Counted from the first letter of the stretch, positions 24,518-36,620 are shown. The stretch is 64,000 bases of DNA from Erpobdella octoculata (GCA_963978895.1 OZ022239.1:35882830-35946829); one strand, 5' to 3'. The notes: generated by a model from the letters alone, not told the origin. Numbers and translations are program-made.

Positions 24518-24874
24518 TGAGATAATAATCGCTGATTTAATTACCAACTTCCGCTCAATTGACTTTATAGAATTTAAACCGTTATTTCAGAACAACTCCG
24601 CCTCGTTAATTGCGAGCCAGTCCCAAGCCTGGAGAAAGGAGGAAGGAAAAAGTAATAAGGATCAAATTCTGGTCCACGACAGGAAGTACTTCTACATACA
24701 GCCATTAGAGTCTTAAAACACCTGGTGTAAAGGACTATAAACTATTATAAAAAAAAATTATTTCAGAACATAGTAGTAGGTATAAAAAGACTTATTAAAG
24801 CTCATTTCTTATTTTCCAATAAACTACAAAACCATTCCAGAGAGCCTGGTATACGATTTGGCGATATCGTAACA
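24518..24874 (+). repeat. 3' LTR, split by a nested retroposon
   Basis: LTR parts 24518-24593 and 24758-24874 match the 5' LTR. The break falls after TTATTTCAGAAC, which is repeated on both sides of the insert. The single difference in length to the 5' LTR is an extra GA near the start. Confidence 0.85.
24594..24757 (+). mobile_element. Short retroposon nested in the 3' LTR (family S)
   Basis: A 164-bp insert ends in an A-run and is flanked by the perfect 12-bp target duplication TTATTTCAGAAC (24582-24593 and 24758-24769). This is the signature of LINE-mediated retroposition. Its body (GCCAGTCCCAAGCC, GGAGAAAGGAGG, GGTCCACGACA, AAAGGACTATAA) recurs at 55255-55410. There is no box A/B, so it is a 5'-truncated LINE tail or a non-tRNA SINE. 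Confidence 0.85.
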
Positions 24875-24875
24875 A

Positions 24876-26440
24876 TATATATAAATCTGTTTATTTTTTG
24901 TAAAACATGTTTGTGTAAACTCTGGCTATCACTATTGCGAGCAGAAATGTTCTTTTGCGATGACTCATCCACATTGCTAGCCCGGAAGTGACCACCAGTG
25001 AGATTTATGAAGAAAGAGGTTCCTGTCAGTTGAATGTCAAATGGGTGTTGTTTGGCTGATAAAAACTGTTTTACAACCGGTTTTATGTTATTATAATTAC
25101 TTTACTACTAAAACTACTAGTATTATTATTTAGTTTTATTATACCTAATATTATGACTATTATTATAGTTTTTATTATTAGTGTATTTATTAACAAAGTT
25201 ATTAATTTATTATTTTTATTTTTATTCTTATTCTTATTTTTTTTATTTTATAAATATCTTCAGCATCATCATCATCACCTGGTATTGTTTCAGTCCTATC
25301 TAATGAGCCAGTATCATGGGCGGCCTTGCTAAAAAATGAAACATTTCATGGTTTGGAGATCGGTGCCTGGGTCCTTTGCTCTCCACTTGTTGTACGGTTG
25401 AACTTGGAAATGTCCCTGGGGTCGCATGACCTTAAAAGCTACATGTACGTCATTTGTCAGACAAAGCTCTTCAACAGCCTTGCTGCAGAAGTCTAGAGTT
25501 ACTTGAAATTTTCGAACAACTGGATGGTATAGAGACCTTTACGTCTTCAAAACCAGCAAAACTGAAGTCATACGGTGCTTGTCTGACTGGAGTTCTTAAA
25601 CCGTCCCTAACAAGCCAAAGTAATTTTGCTCCAACTTGATCCGTATAGTACGGTTTATCCGAGATCTGGAGATCTGGATACATTCTTCTTTTCTGCACCT
25701 TTGCAGTTTAAATATTAAAACGACTTTTGAAGTTTGAACGCCACGGTGAATTTTGCAGTTTACATACCATAAAGGACTTTCTCAGATTCACTCGTATAGA
25801 CTTAATCTTAGCTCGAACTTCTTTATTCTGCATATTATCTACATGGCAATTTTGTGTCAATGTTTTAACTTATACAGTTTGCTAGTTTTGTCTGTAAGTA
25901 ACTCGATATACATTTTACAGAACTGCACTGACTTGAATGAAATTTAGCATATTTACTGAGATTTTTACGCTAATTTAGGAAATACAATTATTTTTCAAAA
26001 TTAAGCATCTGTGTTGCTTTTTTTCTTTTTAATGCCAGCCGTATGACAGGCTTGATGCTAATAGCTAGTTGCACAACAACTCTACAGAACTGTACAGATA
26101 ACATGTGATAACATTTCGCAGATTTCATGATGCATCGTAGAAGAGCACTATACAACTCAACTGTACATATTGTAAGACGCTATAGTACAGTACAGTTTAT
26201 TTTCCATTATTTTAAAGCAATTACAACTCAAGAATCAAAGAATTATCAACGATTGACGGTGGGAATTGTGGAAGGAATGAAAAGTGAAAAGAAGTAGATT
26301 GTTAGAAGATTTATGATTTGAAGACAAGCGTTCAGTGACACTCCCATATTTCTGGAGGTCATAAAATATTCCAACTGATTTATTGAGCACAACATACCTG
26401 CTGCAACTCGTGACATCTCTTTTCTTTAAATATCAGAAAT
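24876..26440. other. Unassigned stretch
   Basis: AT-rich to 25260, then mixed composition with overlapping open frames on both strands near 25454-25698 (61 and 75 codons) that show no recognisable domain. No repeat membership seen. Confidence 0.35.
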
Positions 26441-26590
26441 GAAAATGGAAAAGAGAGAGAAAGAAAGAGAAAAAGAGAGAAAGAGGACGAAAAAAATTGA
26501 AAAAGAGATAAAGAAACAAGAGAAAATAAAGAAACAAATTGAAAAATTGGAAGAGACAGAGAATAAAAAAGTAAAAAAAGAAAAAATTAA
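26441..26590. repeat. Purine-rich GAGAAA tract
   Basis: Imperfect AGAGAAA and AAAGAAA units; minus-strand Phe/Leu-rich frame is an artefact. Confidence 0.8.
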
Positions 26591-26865
26591 CTAAACCTCT
26601 GCTAAGCTCTTTAACATAATACATGTAAACAATCAAAAATACAATAAAAAAATTAACAAAGCCTTTAAAAATGCTGAAAAACTAAATACTGTAAATGTAA
26701 AAAAAAGAATAAAATGTATAAAAAAGAATAAAATGTATAAAAAAGAAGAAATGATAAGAATAATGTAACAAGAGGGAACCTAGAGATAGGACAATGATAA
26801 ATGACGATATTTTTTACTGGATATTTCACTGCTGCAGATTGTCATCGTGTTGTCACCATTGTCAT

Positions 26866-27068
26866 TTTCTCATCATCATCATTATCGTCGTCGTCGTCGT
26901 CATCATCACCATCATCATCATCATAACCATCATCACCACCATGATCACCACTACCACCTCCACCATCATCATCATCGTCGTCGTCATCATCATCATCACC
27001 ACCACCACCACCACAACAACAACAACAACATGATCATCATCATCATCATCATCATCACCACCACCACC

Positions 27069-27155
<87 letters not shown>

Positions 27156-27236
27156 GTCGTCATTATCATCATCATAATCGTCATCGTTATCGTCATCGTC
27201 GTCTTCATCTTCGTCGTCGTCATCGCCGGAAGTATC
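26866..27236. repeat. (ATC)n triplet array with GTC, ACC and AAC blocks
   Basis: Triplet phase is kept across ATC, GTC, ACC and CAA blocks, opening long His, Ile, Asp and Met frames that I do not consider genes. Confidence 0.95.
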
Positions 27237-27496
27237 GATGACAATAAGCAAGCAAGGGCGACCACCTACTTACTGTCCATAATTGACAGATGGAGACTTT
27301 TGTTTGGAGCGATCGATGGAAGCCGCATAGAAATGGATGAATGAAAAAAAAACAAGTAAATAAATAACGGAATAAAAAAGAAGAAAAAAATATAAAATTA
27401 TTTATTGTCGCTGGCCTGTCTTGATTTCCTTTTCGTGTTTGGATGTAGAGGAAATGTTATCTGTTTGGAAAGAAAAATCGTATAAATAGATAAATA

Positions 27497-28215
<719 letters not shown>

Positions 28216-29275
28216 GTTGTGGTAAAAAGTAACGATATAATGCAACACGATATTTTCGATATTTTTTATTATGCTTTTATAAATTTTTAAGTAAAATCGA
28301 TGTCATTGTTAAATTTCATATGGTGTAAAAAAACCTGTTTAGCTTTATTAGCTTTATTGAAGAGCATTTCTTGAAGAATTTATTTAAATCAATTATTCGC
28401 ATTGAACTTATTTTCTAGTTATTATTATTATTTATATATAAAAAGCAGAACTAGTGCTAATTAAAAAAGAATTGAGAAATAATTACTGATACATATTTGA
28501 TATTTTGCGTTTTAAGCTGCAATGGAAAGTGAAAAACTTGACATGCGTATTGACGAAGATGGATGACAGAAGAATTTTTTTTTATTTTCTCTTATTTCCC
28601 TCTCAGGAAAAAAGTTTTTTTTTACTTTAAAAGACATTTAACTTCATTTAAGAAAAAATATTTTTTTATTTATTAAATATTTTTATTCAATTTTTTTTTA
28701 ATTTAATAAACATTTTGAAGTACGCTTCGTTCGTTACGAACCGAAAACACGACAACAAAACGTCCAAACACGTTATTGATGTCAGCGCTAATTTTCGTTT
28801 TTAAATCTAACAGCTCTCTCGCTACCTTTACAACAACAACAAGAACAAGAACAACTACATCAAAACAACAAAAACGTGGCATTCAACAGTAGGTTGTCAT
28901 GTTGTCTATCTATAATTCCAAAATGCGTACATCCTTTTTCGTGCGGTTCAAGCTGACATTCATAACCAAACATTCACGTGCATCTCGTAATGAGGATACT
29001 GATGAAGGCTGCTGAAATTCATTTTCAGTGTCGTGGCAACTTTTGTGATGATTTTTTTCCTCTTTTGTTTTTTCTGGTTTTTCTGGACCTAAAGAATTCA
29101 CCATTAATGACAAGTTGTTTTTGTCCGAGAAAATTCACTATACCGATAACGTAACTGTACTAAATTCAAAAATACCGAAAACAAATCTGGACCGAAACTG
29201 AAGAATATGTCGTTTCAGCGCAGAAAACGAAACCGAAAACAAAATTTTGTCAGTTTCTCCTATGAAGGCTAGTTG
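28216..29275. other. AT-rich non-coding stretch
   Basis: No gene supported; includes a short AACAAG/ACAACA-rich patch near 28830-28870. Confidence 0.4.
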
Positions 29276-29283
29276 ATTGTGTG

Positions 29284-30777
29284 CATTAGCGTACGAGCCG
29301 GGAGGCGGGAGGGACTGTAGCCCCCCCCCAGTTTCAGGCAAAAATTGGACAAAATGGGCTGTAAATTCGGGCATAACAGTTAAAATTTTTTTATATATCT
29401 TTACACAGTAACAGAAGTCAAACCACTCCGCAAAGCTTTAGGTACTATTCAAAGTCTGTACAACTTTCTGGAGGCTAGCCCTAAAAGACACGCTGTTTTA
29501 CAAGAGCGTTACGTTCGACGGTGAAACAATGTCACAAACACTTCAATCTCAAAGTTTGACCAGGTGTTTATGTAGATATGAATTAGTAAAAGCCGTGATG
29601 GAGCAGTTGCTTAATATCACAACGGCCTTGCTAACTTTGACAGATGATCACGATCCCAAAACGTATATAAGCAGTACAGTCTTACTGACTGCAATATGTG
29701 ACTTTTATTTTTTGTTTGGGCTGGTTGTGTTAAAAATAATACTATCAAACACAAATAATCTCAACAGATATTTGCAGGAAAAAATTGTCGACGTGATAAC
29801 AGCCAAGAAAACAGCCACAGCAACCAGAGACACTCTCCATCAATGTAGAAATGAAGAGCACTTTGAAAATGTTGAAAATGTTTGGATCTACACTGATACA
29901 CTTGCGCAAAGTGTAAAGGCAGTTATCCACCGCACAAGATTCTCGTTCAAAGAGGCAAGAGTTGGAAAGAAAAAACAAGTTTCTCGTAGAAGGCAAGCTC
30001 TAGTTGGCACAAAAGCCAGCAACAGTCGCTCAACTACTACAAACTGCCAAAGACTGTCATAAAATATCGACGTATTATTTTAGTCTGCGAATTAGACTCC
30101 CGATTTAGGTGAAACGACCAAGACACGCTGTGCTCACTAGGATCTGTCATTCTCAACTCAACTCTTATGCGTCGGACGAACACTATAAAAAAATTGCCCG
30201 CGGTATGGACTTGATCACGACTTGTTTAAGACAGAAACGGTAATCTACTTTAAATTTCTCACTGACCACACTCCTAAAGCAGGTTCACAAGCATCTGCCG
30301 CCAATGTTGTGTAAACTCTTTACAACAATGACCTTCATGTTGTTCTACCAGTTTTCAATCAAATTGCTAATATTTTGGCGCAATTCTAGCGACATCTTGT
30401 TCTGCCGAACGTTCCTTCAGCGCCCTCAAACGCATTGAAACATATTTACGGAGTACAATGAGCCAAACACGTCTAAACAGTGTGGCAGTTTTAAATATTG
30501 AACGAAGATATTCTAATATGTCTGTCGGTACAAATAATGACCAAATTATTGACATTTCTGCTTCCAGGAAATCCAGAAGACAATATTTTTTTAAATGTTT
30601 TAATAAAAAGGTTTTGTTACTATTAAATATTTTTATAAATATACAGACAAAAAAATTGGTAAAAAGGCGATTTATTTTAACGCCCATGTTCATTTATCCC
30701 TATTTTTTTAAAACCTCCAGTATTCGGGCAAAAATTATTTCCAGCCCCCCATTTCGATTAGACCCCGTACGCCTATG
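29284..30777 (+). mobile_element. hAT DNA transposon with intact ends
   Basis: A 1494-bp element is flanked by a perfect 8-bp target duplication ATTGTGTG (29276-29283 and 30778-30785), the length made by hAT transposases. Terminal inverted repeats are CATTAGCGTACGAG and, at the right end read inward, CATAGGCGTACGGG. C-tracts and a second CAGGCAAAAATT/GGGCAAAAATTATT block are also mirrored near both ends. It contains a transposase pseudogene. Confidence 0.88.
29410..30610 (+). pseudogene. hAT transposase (ZMYM1-like type), inactivated
   Basis: Recognisable in pieces: KALGTIQSLYNFLEASPKRHAVLQE (about 29430-29505), then in a 177-codon frame CRYELVKAVMEQL and FLFGLVV. The C-terminal hAT dimerisation region follows after frameshifts and stops: SCSAERSFSALKRIETYLRSTMSQTRLN (about 30393-30480) and VLNIERRY. 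The usual DTRW motif before CRYE reads LTRC, so the conserved Trp is Cys. No complete transposase can be made. Confidence 0.85.
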
Positions 30778-30814
30778 ATTGTGTGGACGTGTGGCATGGG
30801 CTGGTCTGTATCTG

Positions 30815-32231
30815 GGCACCCTTGATACTAAGTATGTCATCCTTGATACTATGTTGGTTAACTGCAGATTTTGGAAAGGGTTTCATTTTTTCAAGACTGG
30901 ATTGCAGACTGATTGTTGACTGACTAGTTGTTTGAATAGTTACAACTTGAGCTTGACCAGGGTAATCAATTCACTGTTGCGTAATGTTTCACCCATGGTG
31001 ATCAATTCATTGTTCTCCGAAGCTACACCAAATGCAACGAAATCATTTATTTTCGCTAGGAGTTTGATCAACAGAGTTTTCATCAACGGCGATCAATTTT
31101 GTGTTGACTGAAGATTGACCAGGTGTGACAGTTACAGATTGGTCATTATCAACAGGTTCTGGACGATCTGTAACACACGATGCTAAGAACTCATCTTTAT
31201 TGATAATATTTGCATTGAAAGGCTCGATTCCAGCCACCTTGAATCCTGCTATGATATTTGATGAAGTGAAAGTTTTTGCATAAGCTTTTCCTACAATTCC
31301 AACAATGTTAGATATCGTCATAGGCCCTGGATTAGAAACAACCCAGTCATCGCATACAGCGTTGTAAAATCGTTTCAATGGATCGTAGACTAATTTATCA
31401 AGTAGTTGACGTTTGTGGCTACAGTGTGGTGGAAAGATGAGCAGTGTGATGCCATTCTGTTTTGCCAAATCCAGACATTCCACAGATATATGGCTTTTAT
31501 GATTATCAAGCATTGGCAACACTAGATCGAAACCAGAACATTTTGTGTGGAAAATGAAATGGCTCAACTACTGTATGAACGTTGCAGCATCTATTCACCC
31601 TGATTGGCTTAAAACCCTGACACAGCTAGGTGGACCACTAACAATCAGAGTGTCTTTATAATGGACTTGAAGAAAAATGAAAACGGCAAAATGGAATATC
31701 CGATTGCGTTTACAGCACCGCATGCCGTGATGAGAATTCCTCTTTCCGCAGACGTTATTCTGCCGACTTGCTTGTCACTACGACCAACTATTATTTTAAC
31801 AGGTTTTTAAACAGTTGTTAAGCCTGATAAGATACTAGTATACTAGTATCAAAGGTGTCTGTGCGCGTTGCTATCAAAGGTGCCACAATCATTATTTTAA
31901 CAAAATTAGTCAAATGTAATTAGTTAAGGCATCCTTATTGTTAAAAAACAAACGCTTTAAACTAAAAGTTTCTTCAAAATGGTATATAAAACATCAAAAA
32001 CACTGCATTATTTTTTTAGCTAGATCATTCATAAAACCAGTGAAAAATTACTTTTCACCTTCAAAAGTGAATTATATCGATAAAATCGAAATCCCAACTC
32101 CAAAAACAAAAAAAAATCAAGAAAAGGGGAATTGATATTTTTAATAGACTGGTGCCGTGCTCAATTCAGTTTAATAAGTAAGTAATTAAAAAACGTTATA
32201 GCATCAAAGGTGCCTTGCTATCAAGGGTGCC
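30815..32231 (-). mobile_element. Pogo/Tigger-like DNA transposon
   Basis: Ends are short inverted repeats GGCACCCTTGATA (30815-30827) and its complement at 32218-32231. Related subterminal copies lie at 30838-30849, 31846-31859, 31871-31884 and 32201-32214 (consensus CTATCAAAGGTGCC or complement). The transposase remnant lies on the minus strand. TA immediately outside the right end fits a pogo-type TA target; the left flank has lost it. Confidence 0.75.
31043..31800 (-). pseudogene. Tigger/pogo-like DDE transposase, inactivated
   Basis: The 174-codon frame 31567-31043 contains LDNHKSHISVECLDLAKQNG followed by ITLLIFPPHCSH, KAYAKTF and GFKVAGIEPFN. These are hallmarks of the DDE_1 superfamily in pogo/Tigger and Jerky-type proteins; the Asp of LDNHKSH is the second catalytic acid. 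Upstream on the same strand (about 31800-31568) KQVGRITSAERGILIT and ACGAVNAIGY, then VHYKDTL-like remnants, are readable through stops and frameshifts. The N-terminal DNA-binding part is missing. Confidence 0.85.
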
Positions 32232-32259
32232 TAGTTTCCCCTATTTATAAAAATAACTG

Positions 32260-32637
32260 TTTCTCTGCTTGTATGCATGTTTTTTATGCATTGCTACACC
32301 ATTCATCCGATTGTAATGACATTTTCACACAACCTTGAGAGTCAACAGAGAAAGGTTTTCATAAATTTAAAAAAAATCGGACACAAAATGAGCGGGAGCG
32401 GGAGAGTGTGCGGAAACAGGAATGAGAGAGCGAGCCTGAGTGGGAACTGGAGAATGAGCAGGAACGGAAACGGGAAAACAAGCAGGAACGGAAAAGCAAC
32501 CGGGAGCGAAAGAGCGAGCGGGAAAGGAAAAACGACCGGGAACGGGAGAGCAAGCGGGCAGGGAAACGGGAGCGAGAAGGAAAAAAAGATTGAAAACCCT
32601 CTAAAAACCCCGGGCAACGCCGGGTATCCCCCGCTAG
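32260..32637 (+). mobile_element. Helitron-like element, family A (copy 4)
   Basis: Contains GCATTGCTACACCATTCATC and TTGAGAGTCAACAG blocks, ACAAAATGAGCGGGAGCGGG, a degenerate 18-bp minisatellite (32390-32580) and the 3' end CCCGGGCAACGCCGGG then CTAG at 32634-32637 followed by T. The 5' TC-TATATATA end is not seen, so it is 5'-degraded. Confidence 0.75.
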
Positions 32638-32698
32638 TTTATAATAAATATGAGGTTCTAGCGCTATATTACAGAATGATATTTGATAGCATTTAATG

Positions 32699-32699
<1 letters not shown>

Positions 32700-32761
<62 letters not shown>

Positions 32762-32783
32762 CATCCATATTTAACTGCATATA

Positions 32784-32848
<65 letters not shown>

Positions 32849-32871
32849 GTGTGTGTGTGTGTGTGTAACAA
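32700..32871. repeat. Compound (TA)n, (TATG)n, (TG)n microsatellite
   Basis: (TA) 32700-32757, a 20-bp spacer, (TA) 32780-32821, (TATG) to 32849, then (TG) to 32866. It abuts the Penelope-like segment. Confidence 0.95.
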
Positions 32872-33021
32872 GTCATTTCTTGAGCATTCTCTATTAAACA
32901 GCACAGCATATTTAGCTGCAACAACCTTAATGAAACTTTGTTCAGGTTTACGAAAACTATTTCGAATAACTCCAACTCCAAAAAAAACATTGTCAATAAT
33001 AATAATTTTATTTATAACTAA
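32872..33021 (-). mobile_element. Penelope-like segment downstream of second hammerhead
   Basis: Same position and direction relative to its hammerhead as 21163-21288, and also ending at a microsatellite. The end block AATAGAGAATGCTCAAGAAA is similar to that copy. Confidence 0.55.
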
Positions 33022-33062
33022 GGCCGACGCGTTTCGGAGTACCTCTACTCCATTTTCAAGGC
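33022..33062 (-). ncRNA. Degenerate hammerhead ribozyme
   Basis: Minus-strand order: stem I GCC (33062-33060), core UUGAAAA where CUGANGA is required (33059-33053), extra U, stem II GGAGU...ACUCC (33051-33036, 5 bp). GAAA (33035-33032) and CGCGUC with cleavage triplet GUC (33031-33026) follow, then GGC pairing back in stem I. Stem II, GAAA and the cleavage site are preserved, but core C3 and G8 are changed, so cleavage is probably lost. Confidence 0.7.
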
Positions 33063-33076
33063 AAGTTTTTGCTTTA

Positions 33077-33240
33077 CACATGCACACGGATACACATGCA
33101 CACGGACACTCATGCACACGGATACACATGCACACGGACACTCATGCACACGGACACACATGCACACGGAAACACATGCACACGGATACACGTGCACACT
33201 GATACACATGCACACTGATACACATGCACACTGATACGTT
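33077..33240. repeat. 16-bp minisatellite ACACATGCACACGGAT
   Basis: About ten units of 16 bp, with CATGCACAC constant and GGAT/GGAC/TGAT variation. The Cys/Val/Met and Thr/His frames are artefacts. Confidence 0.9.
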
Positions 33241-33735
33241 CGTATAAGAAGGTGACTGATTTTCCAAATATCGGATTGAAAATTAGAAAAAAATAGCGTA
33301 TTGCAAGTTGAGAAAATGAAGAAGATGATGATGATGATCACCACCATCATCATCTCCACATCGTTATCGTCATAATCATCATTTTGGTTGATGTCGTCGT
33401 CATCTACTTCGCACTGCTGAAGTTAATTGTACAAAATGATCAACAAGCAAATAATCCGACTGCTTGTTTAACTAACCTTAGACCTGGCCATCTTTCTTCA
33501 TCATTCTTTTCGGTAAAAAACTTTCAATACTAAGAAAATACATGTTCGTACATAAAAAATGTACTTTAATCAAATAAAAATATGAACAATTTATATTTAT
33601 TTTTAAAAATTGGCAGAAAGGAAGAAAATGCAAAACGGAAACAAATCTTTTTTTAATAGCAAATAGAAGGCATGCAAACTTCACCACCAAAACCACTACC
33701 ACTAATACTAATACCACCCGTGTGATTTAGGAACG
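33241..33735. other. Unassigned stretch with short triplet patch
   Basis: A GATGAT/CACCATCATC patch lies at 33325-33380 and an ACCACCA-rich patch near 33680-33718. Otherwise nothing supported. Confidence 0.4.
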
Positions 33736-33739
33736 GTGG

Positions 33740-34015
33740 GCAGGGGGCAAAATATCAGTGATCAACAAGTATTTTTTGTTAGTTTTCTTTATTTAGCAAG
33801 TTTAAGAAGAAGTTTCTAGGACTACTTCCCTCGGTCATCAGCTATTTTTGTAGGCAAAAGTGTATGAAGCTTACGAAAATTTTTGGAAAAAGTTCCTACA
33901 ACTACTACCCTCTCTTCCTAGTAATCAGCGATTTTTGTAGAAAAGTTTACCAATGGGAATTTTAAAAAGTGCATTTTCAAACCATGTCTTCGGTCGCCAA
34001 AAACGTTTACTAGGA
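33740..34015 (+). repeat. Dispersed repeat family R, copy 3
   Basis: Aligns with 2025-2225 through AAAATTTTTGGAAAAAGT, CTACTACCCTC, CAGCGATTTTTGTAGAAAA and GTCGCCAAAAACG. An upstream part (33810-33855) looks like a second, partial copy in tandem. Confidence 0.6.
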
Positions 34016-34610
34016 CACTGTACCACCTCCATCACAAAAACCAGCACAACCATCCCCGCCTCCACCACCACCTTCAACGCCACTTTAACAGGAGTGATTC
34101 AAGTGAAATAAAAGTATTGTCGTTCTCATCATCTCGTGACTGTGAATCTTCAGCTTGTACAATGCTGTGTGAGCGTACAAGTTTTAAAATTGAATTTCAT
34201 GCATTTTTTGTTTCTATTAAATTTAGTTTCCATCATTTTTTTGAAATACAAAGAAAGACGTTTTTTAGCATTTTTAAAAGCTTTCTCAACCAGTGCTGAA
34301 ATAATATATCTAAAATAAATAAAGAAAATAAAGAAAAATGAGTAAATAAAATAAATAAAATAAAGAAAAATAAGTAAATAATATAAAATAATATATAATA
34401 TAATAAATGAATAATATGAAATAATACATAAGTTGAAAACACATGTTCCAATGATGGTGAATAATTACAGTATATTAAATAAATATTCTGCTGCTAGAAT
34501 CTTTACAACGTACAATACTGGTGATATATCATACAAAACAAAGAATCAATAATAGGAAAAATCTATAACCAGGATTCCGCTACAACAATAAAACATTAAA
34601 TAGTATTAAA
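34016..34610. other. AT-rich stretch
   Basis: ACCACC-rich near 34022-34080, then AAATAA-rich sequence at 34310-34430. No gene supported. Confidence 0.4.
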
Positions 34611-35100
34611 TACATCTCAATCTTAGTAAAAAACATAATTGGTCAGAATGTAAAAATAATATTGAATATAATAAATTAATAATAACAAATTATAAGTATA
34701 CATCTCAACTTTGGTCGAGAACGTATTTGGTTAGAATGTAAAATAGTATAGAATATAATAAATGAATAAGAAATTACAAGTACGTCTCAACCATGGTCAA
34801 AAATGTATTTGGTCAGAATATAAAAATATTATAGAATACAATAACTGAATAATAAAAAATAATAAGTACATCTTAACCATGTTCGAGGATGTATTTGGTC
34901 AGAATGTAAAAATAATATAGAATATAATAAATGAATAATAAGAAATAATAAGTACATTTCAATCTTGATCGGGATAATATTTGTTCAGAATTTAGAATTT
35001 GAAAATAACATAGGATATAATAATTGAATAATTAGAAATAAAAAGTACATCCCAGACATGGTCTAGATCGTATTTTGTCAGAATGTAAAAGAATGTCCAA
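34611..35100. repeat. 86-bp tandem satellite, six units
   Basis: Units begin TACATCTCAA-like at 34611, 34699, 34781, 34867, 34953 and 35046, so spacing is 82-93 bp. Each has a GGTCAGAATGTAAAA block in the middle and AATAAATGAATAATAA near the end. Units are diverged by point changes and small indels, which suggests an old array. Confidence 0.9.
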
Positions 35101-35288
35101 GACGGTGATTTGCTGTAAGATATAAGAAGCGAAAGAAGAGATAATAATTTGCAGTTGCGAATGTAACGAAGATGTCACACTACAGATGTCACACTTTATT
35201 GCGTCATCCGTTGTGACGTATCTGTGATGCGTGACCTGGAGAAAAAACAGTATCTGGAAAAGAAACAACTGGAGTCGTCTTGGATTGA
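35101..35288. other. Unassigned short stretch
   Basis: Includes a duplicated ATGTCACACT(A/T) motif at 35171-35195. No gene. Confidence 0.4.
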
Positions 35289-35620
<332 letters not shown>

Positions 35621-36460
35621 ATTAGCGGTTTTTTAGTTTCGTTTTTGGATCCAGTGTTTTACGTTGTTGTGGATATTTTTGAGTTGTTGAGCGACCAATC
35701 AGCTTTTTCGAACACACCTTTATTCTTGAATAAAACCTTTCGTACCTCAATCATGATGCATTTGAAAACTTACAATTTTTATAAAAGGTGTTGTCCTTAC
35801 AACGCGTTTAATTTTGTTAAAAAAGCACAAAAATATTTCCTATTTTCTTGTTTGCACCTTCTTTCCTTCTTTTATGTGTCATGGCGTCTTTCTTGTCACG
35901 TGACATGATTCGCTTTTTGCTCCCTCCAAAATTCACAAAACACTGTTAGGTTGATTTGGCGTTTTCTTCTCTGAATAAAATATTTTTTTCACTTTAAAAC
36001 TTTTTTTATTATTTTAATTAAAAAAACATTTTTTTCTCTCACCGACGTTTGTTGATAGCAGTCCTAGAAACAGCTGGCCAAAGTTTTTTTTCTCCATAAA
36101 TCGCCGAAACGACGACGACGACGACGTTGATGTGGAATGCAAGGTTTGAAAGGAAACCAAGAAGTTGATGAGAGGGGATTTGTTACGAGAGTGGCTCCAT
36201 GTGTCTTTAGAGCTGTTACAGACCTTCGTTTATGCCGCGAATGAGTTTCCACTTCTCGCGTGCCACATGTGAATCTTGTCTGATGCCTTCGTGAAATTGA
36301 GTTATCTCTTTTTCTATCTCACCGCTCCAACTTATGGACGCTGTCCGACGGAACACGACTATAGAGCCGATGGAATTTTTCCTGTTAAATGTTTTCTCGT
36401 AATTTAAACAATTAAAAATATTTTCACGCGCACAAGGTTATATTACACATTATAATTAAC
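35621..36460. other. Unassigned stretch
   Basis: The 3' part of a long plus-strand frame runs out of the (TTA)n array to about 35908, but shows no recognisable domain. A short CGA-triplet run lies at 36107-36126. Confidence 0.35.
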
Positions 36461-36465
36461 ATATC

Positions 36466-36620
36466 AGTGCAGTTGGTATATTAGAATGGCTAGCATATAA
36501 ATACAGCTAGCTTATTACGGCAGCTGGCATATTAATGCAGCTATTATATTAGTGCAGCTAACTAGCATCATAATGCAACGAGCATATTAGTGTAGCTAGC
36601 GTACTAAAACATCTAGTCTA
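36466..36620. repeat. Degenerate GCAGCTAGCATATTA minisatellite
   Basis: Seven or eight diverged units of about 20 bp: GCAGCTRGCATATTARTGCA variants with GCTAGC palindromes. Confidence 0.65.

Larger units (their letters stand above)
22768..24874 (+). mobile_element. Non-autonomous LTR retrotransposon (SAP-gag, no pol)
   Basis: Two direct repeats of about 180 bp flank an internal region of about 1.57 kb. A primer binding site adjoins the 5' LTR and a purine tract AAGAAAGAGG (24505-24514) precedes the 3' LTR. The LTRs end in TAACA. The only substantial ORF is gag-like (22973-23731). No protease, reverse transcriptase, RNase H or integrase can be seen in the rest (23732-24504), where frames are short and broken. 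It would need proteins in trans. The immediate flanks are TA-rich, so the target duplication cannot be defined. Confidence 0.8.

Noticed and set aside
32342..33141. 260-codon frame joining several repeats
   Set aside because: It runs across a Helitron-like element, TA repeats and the Penelope-like segment, so it is not one gene.
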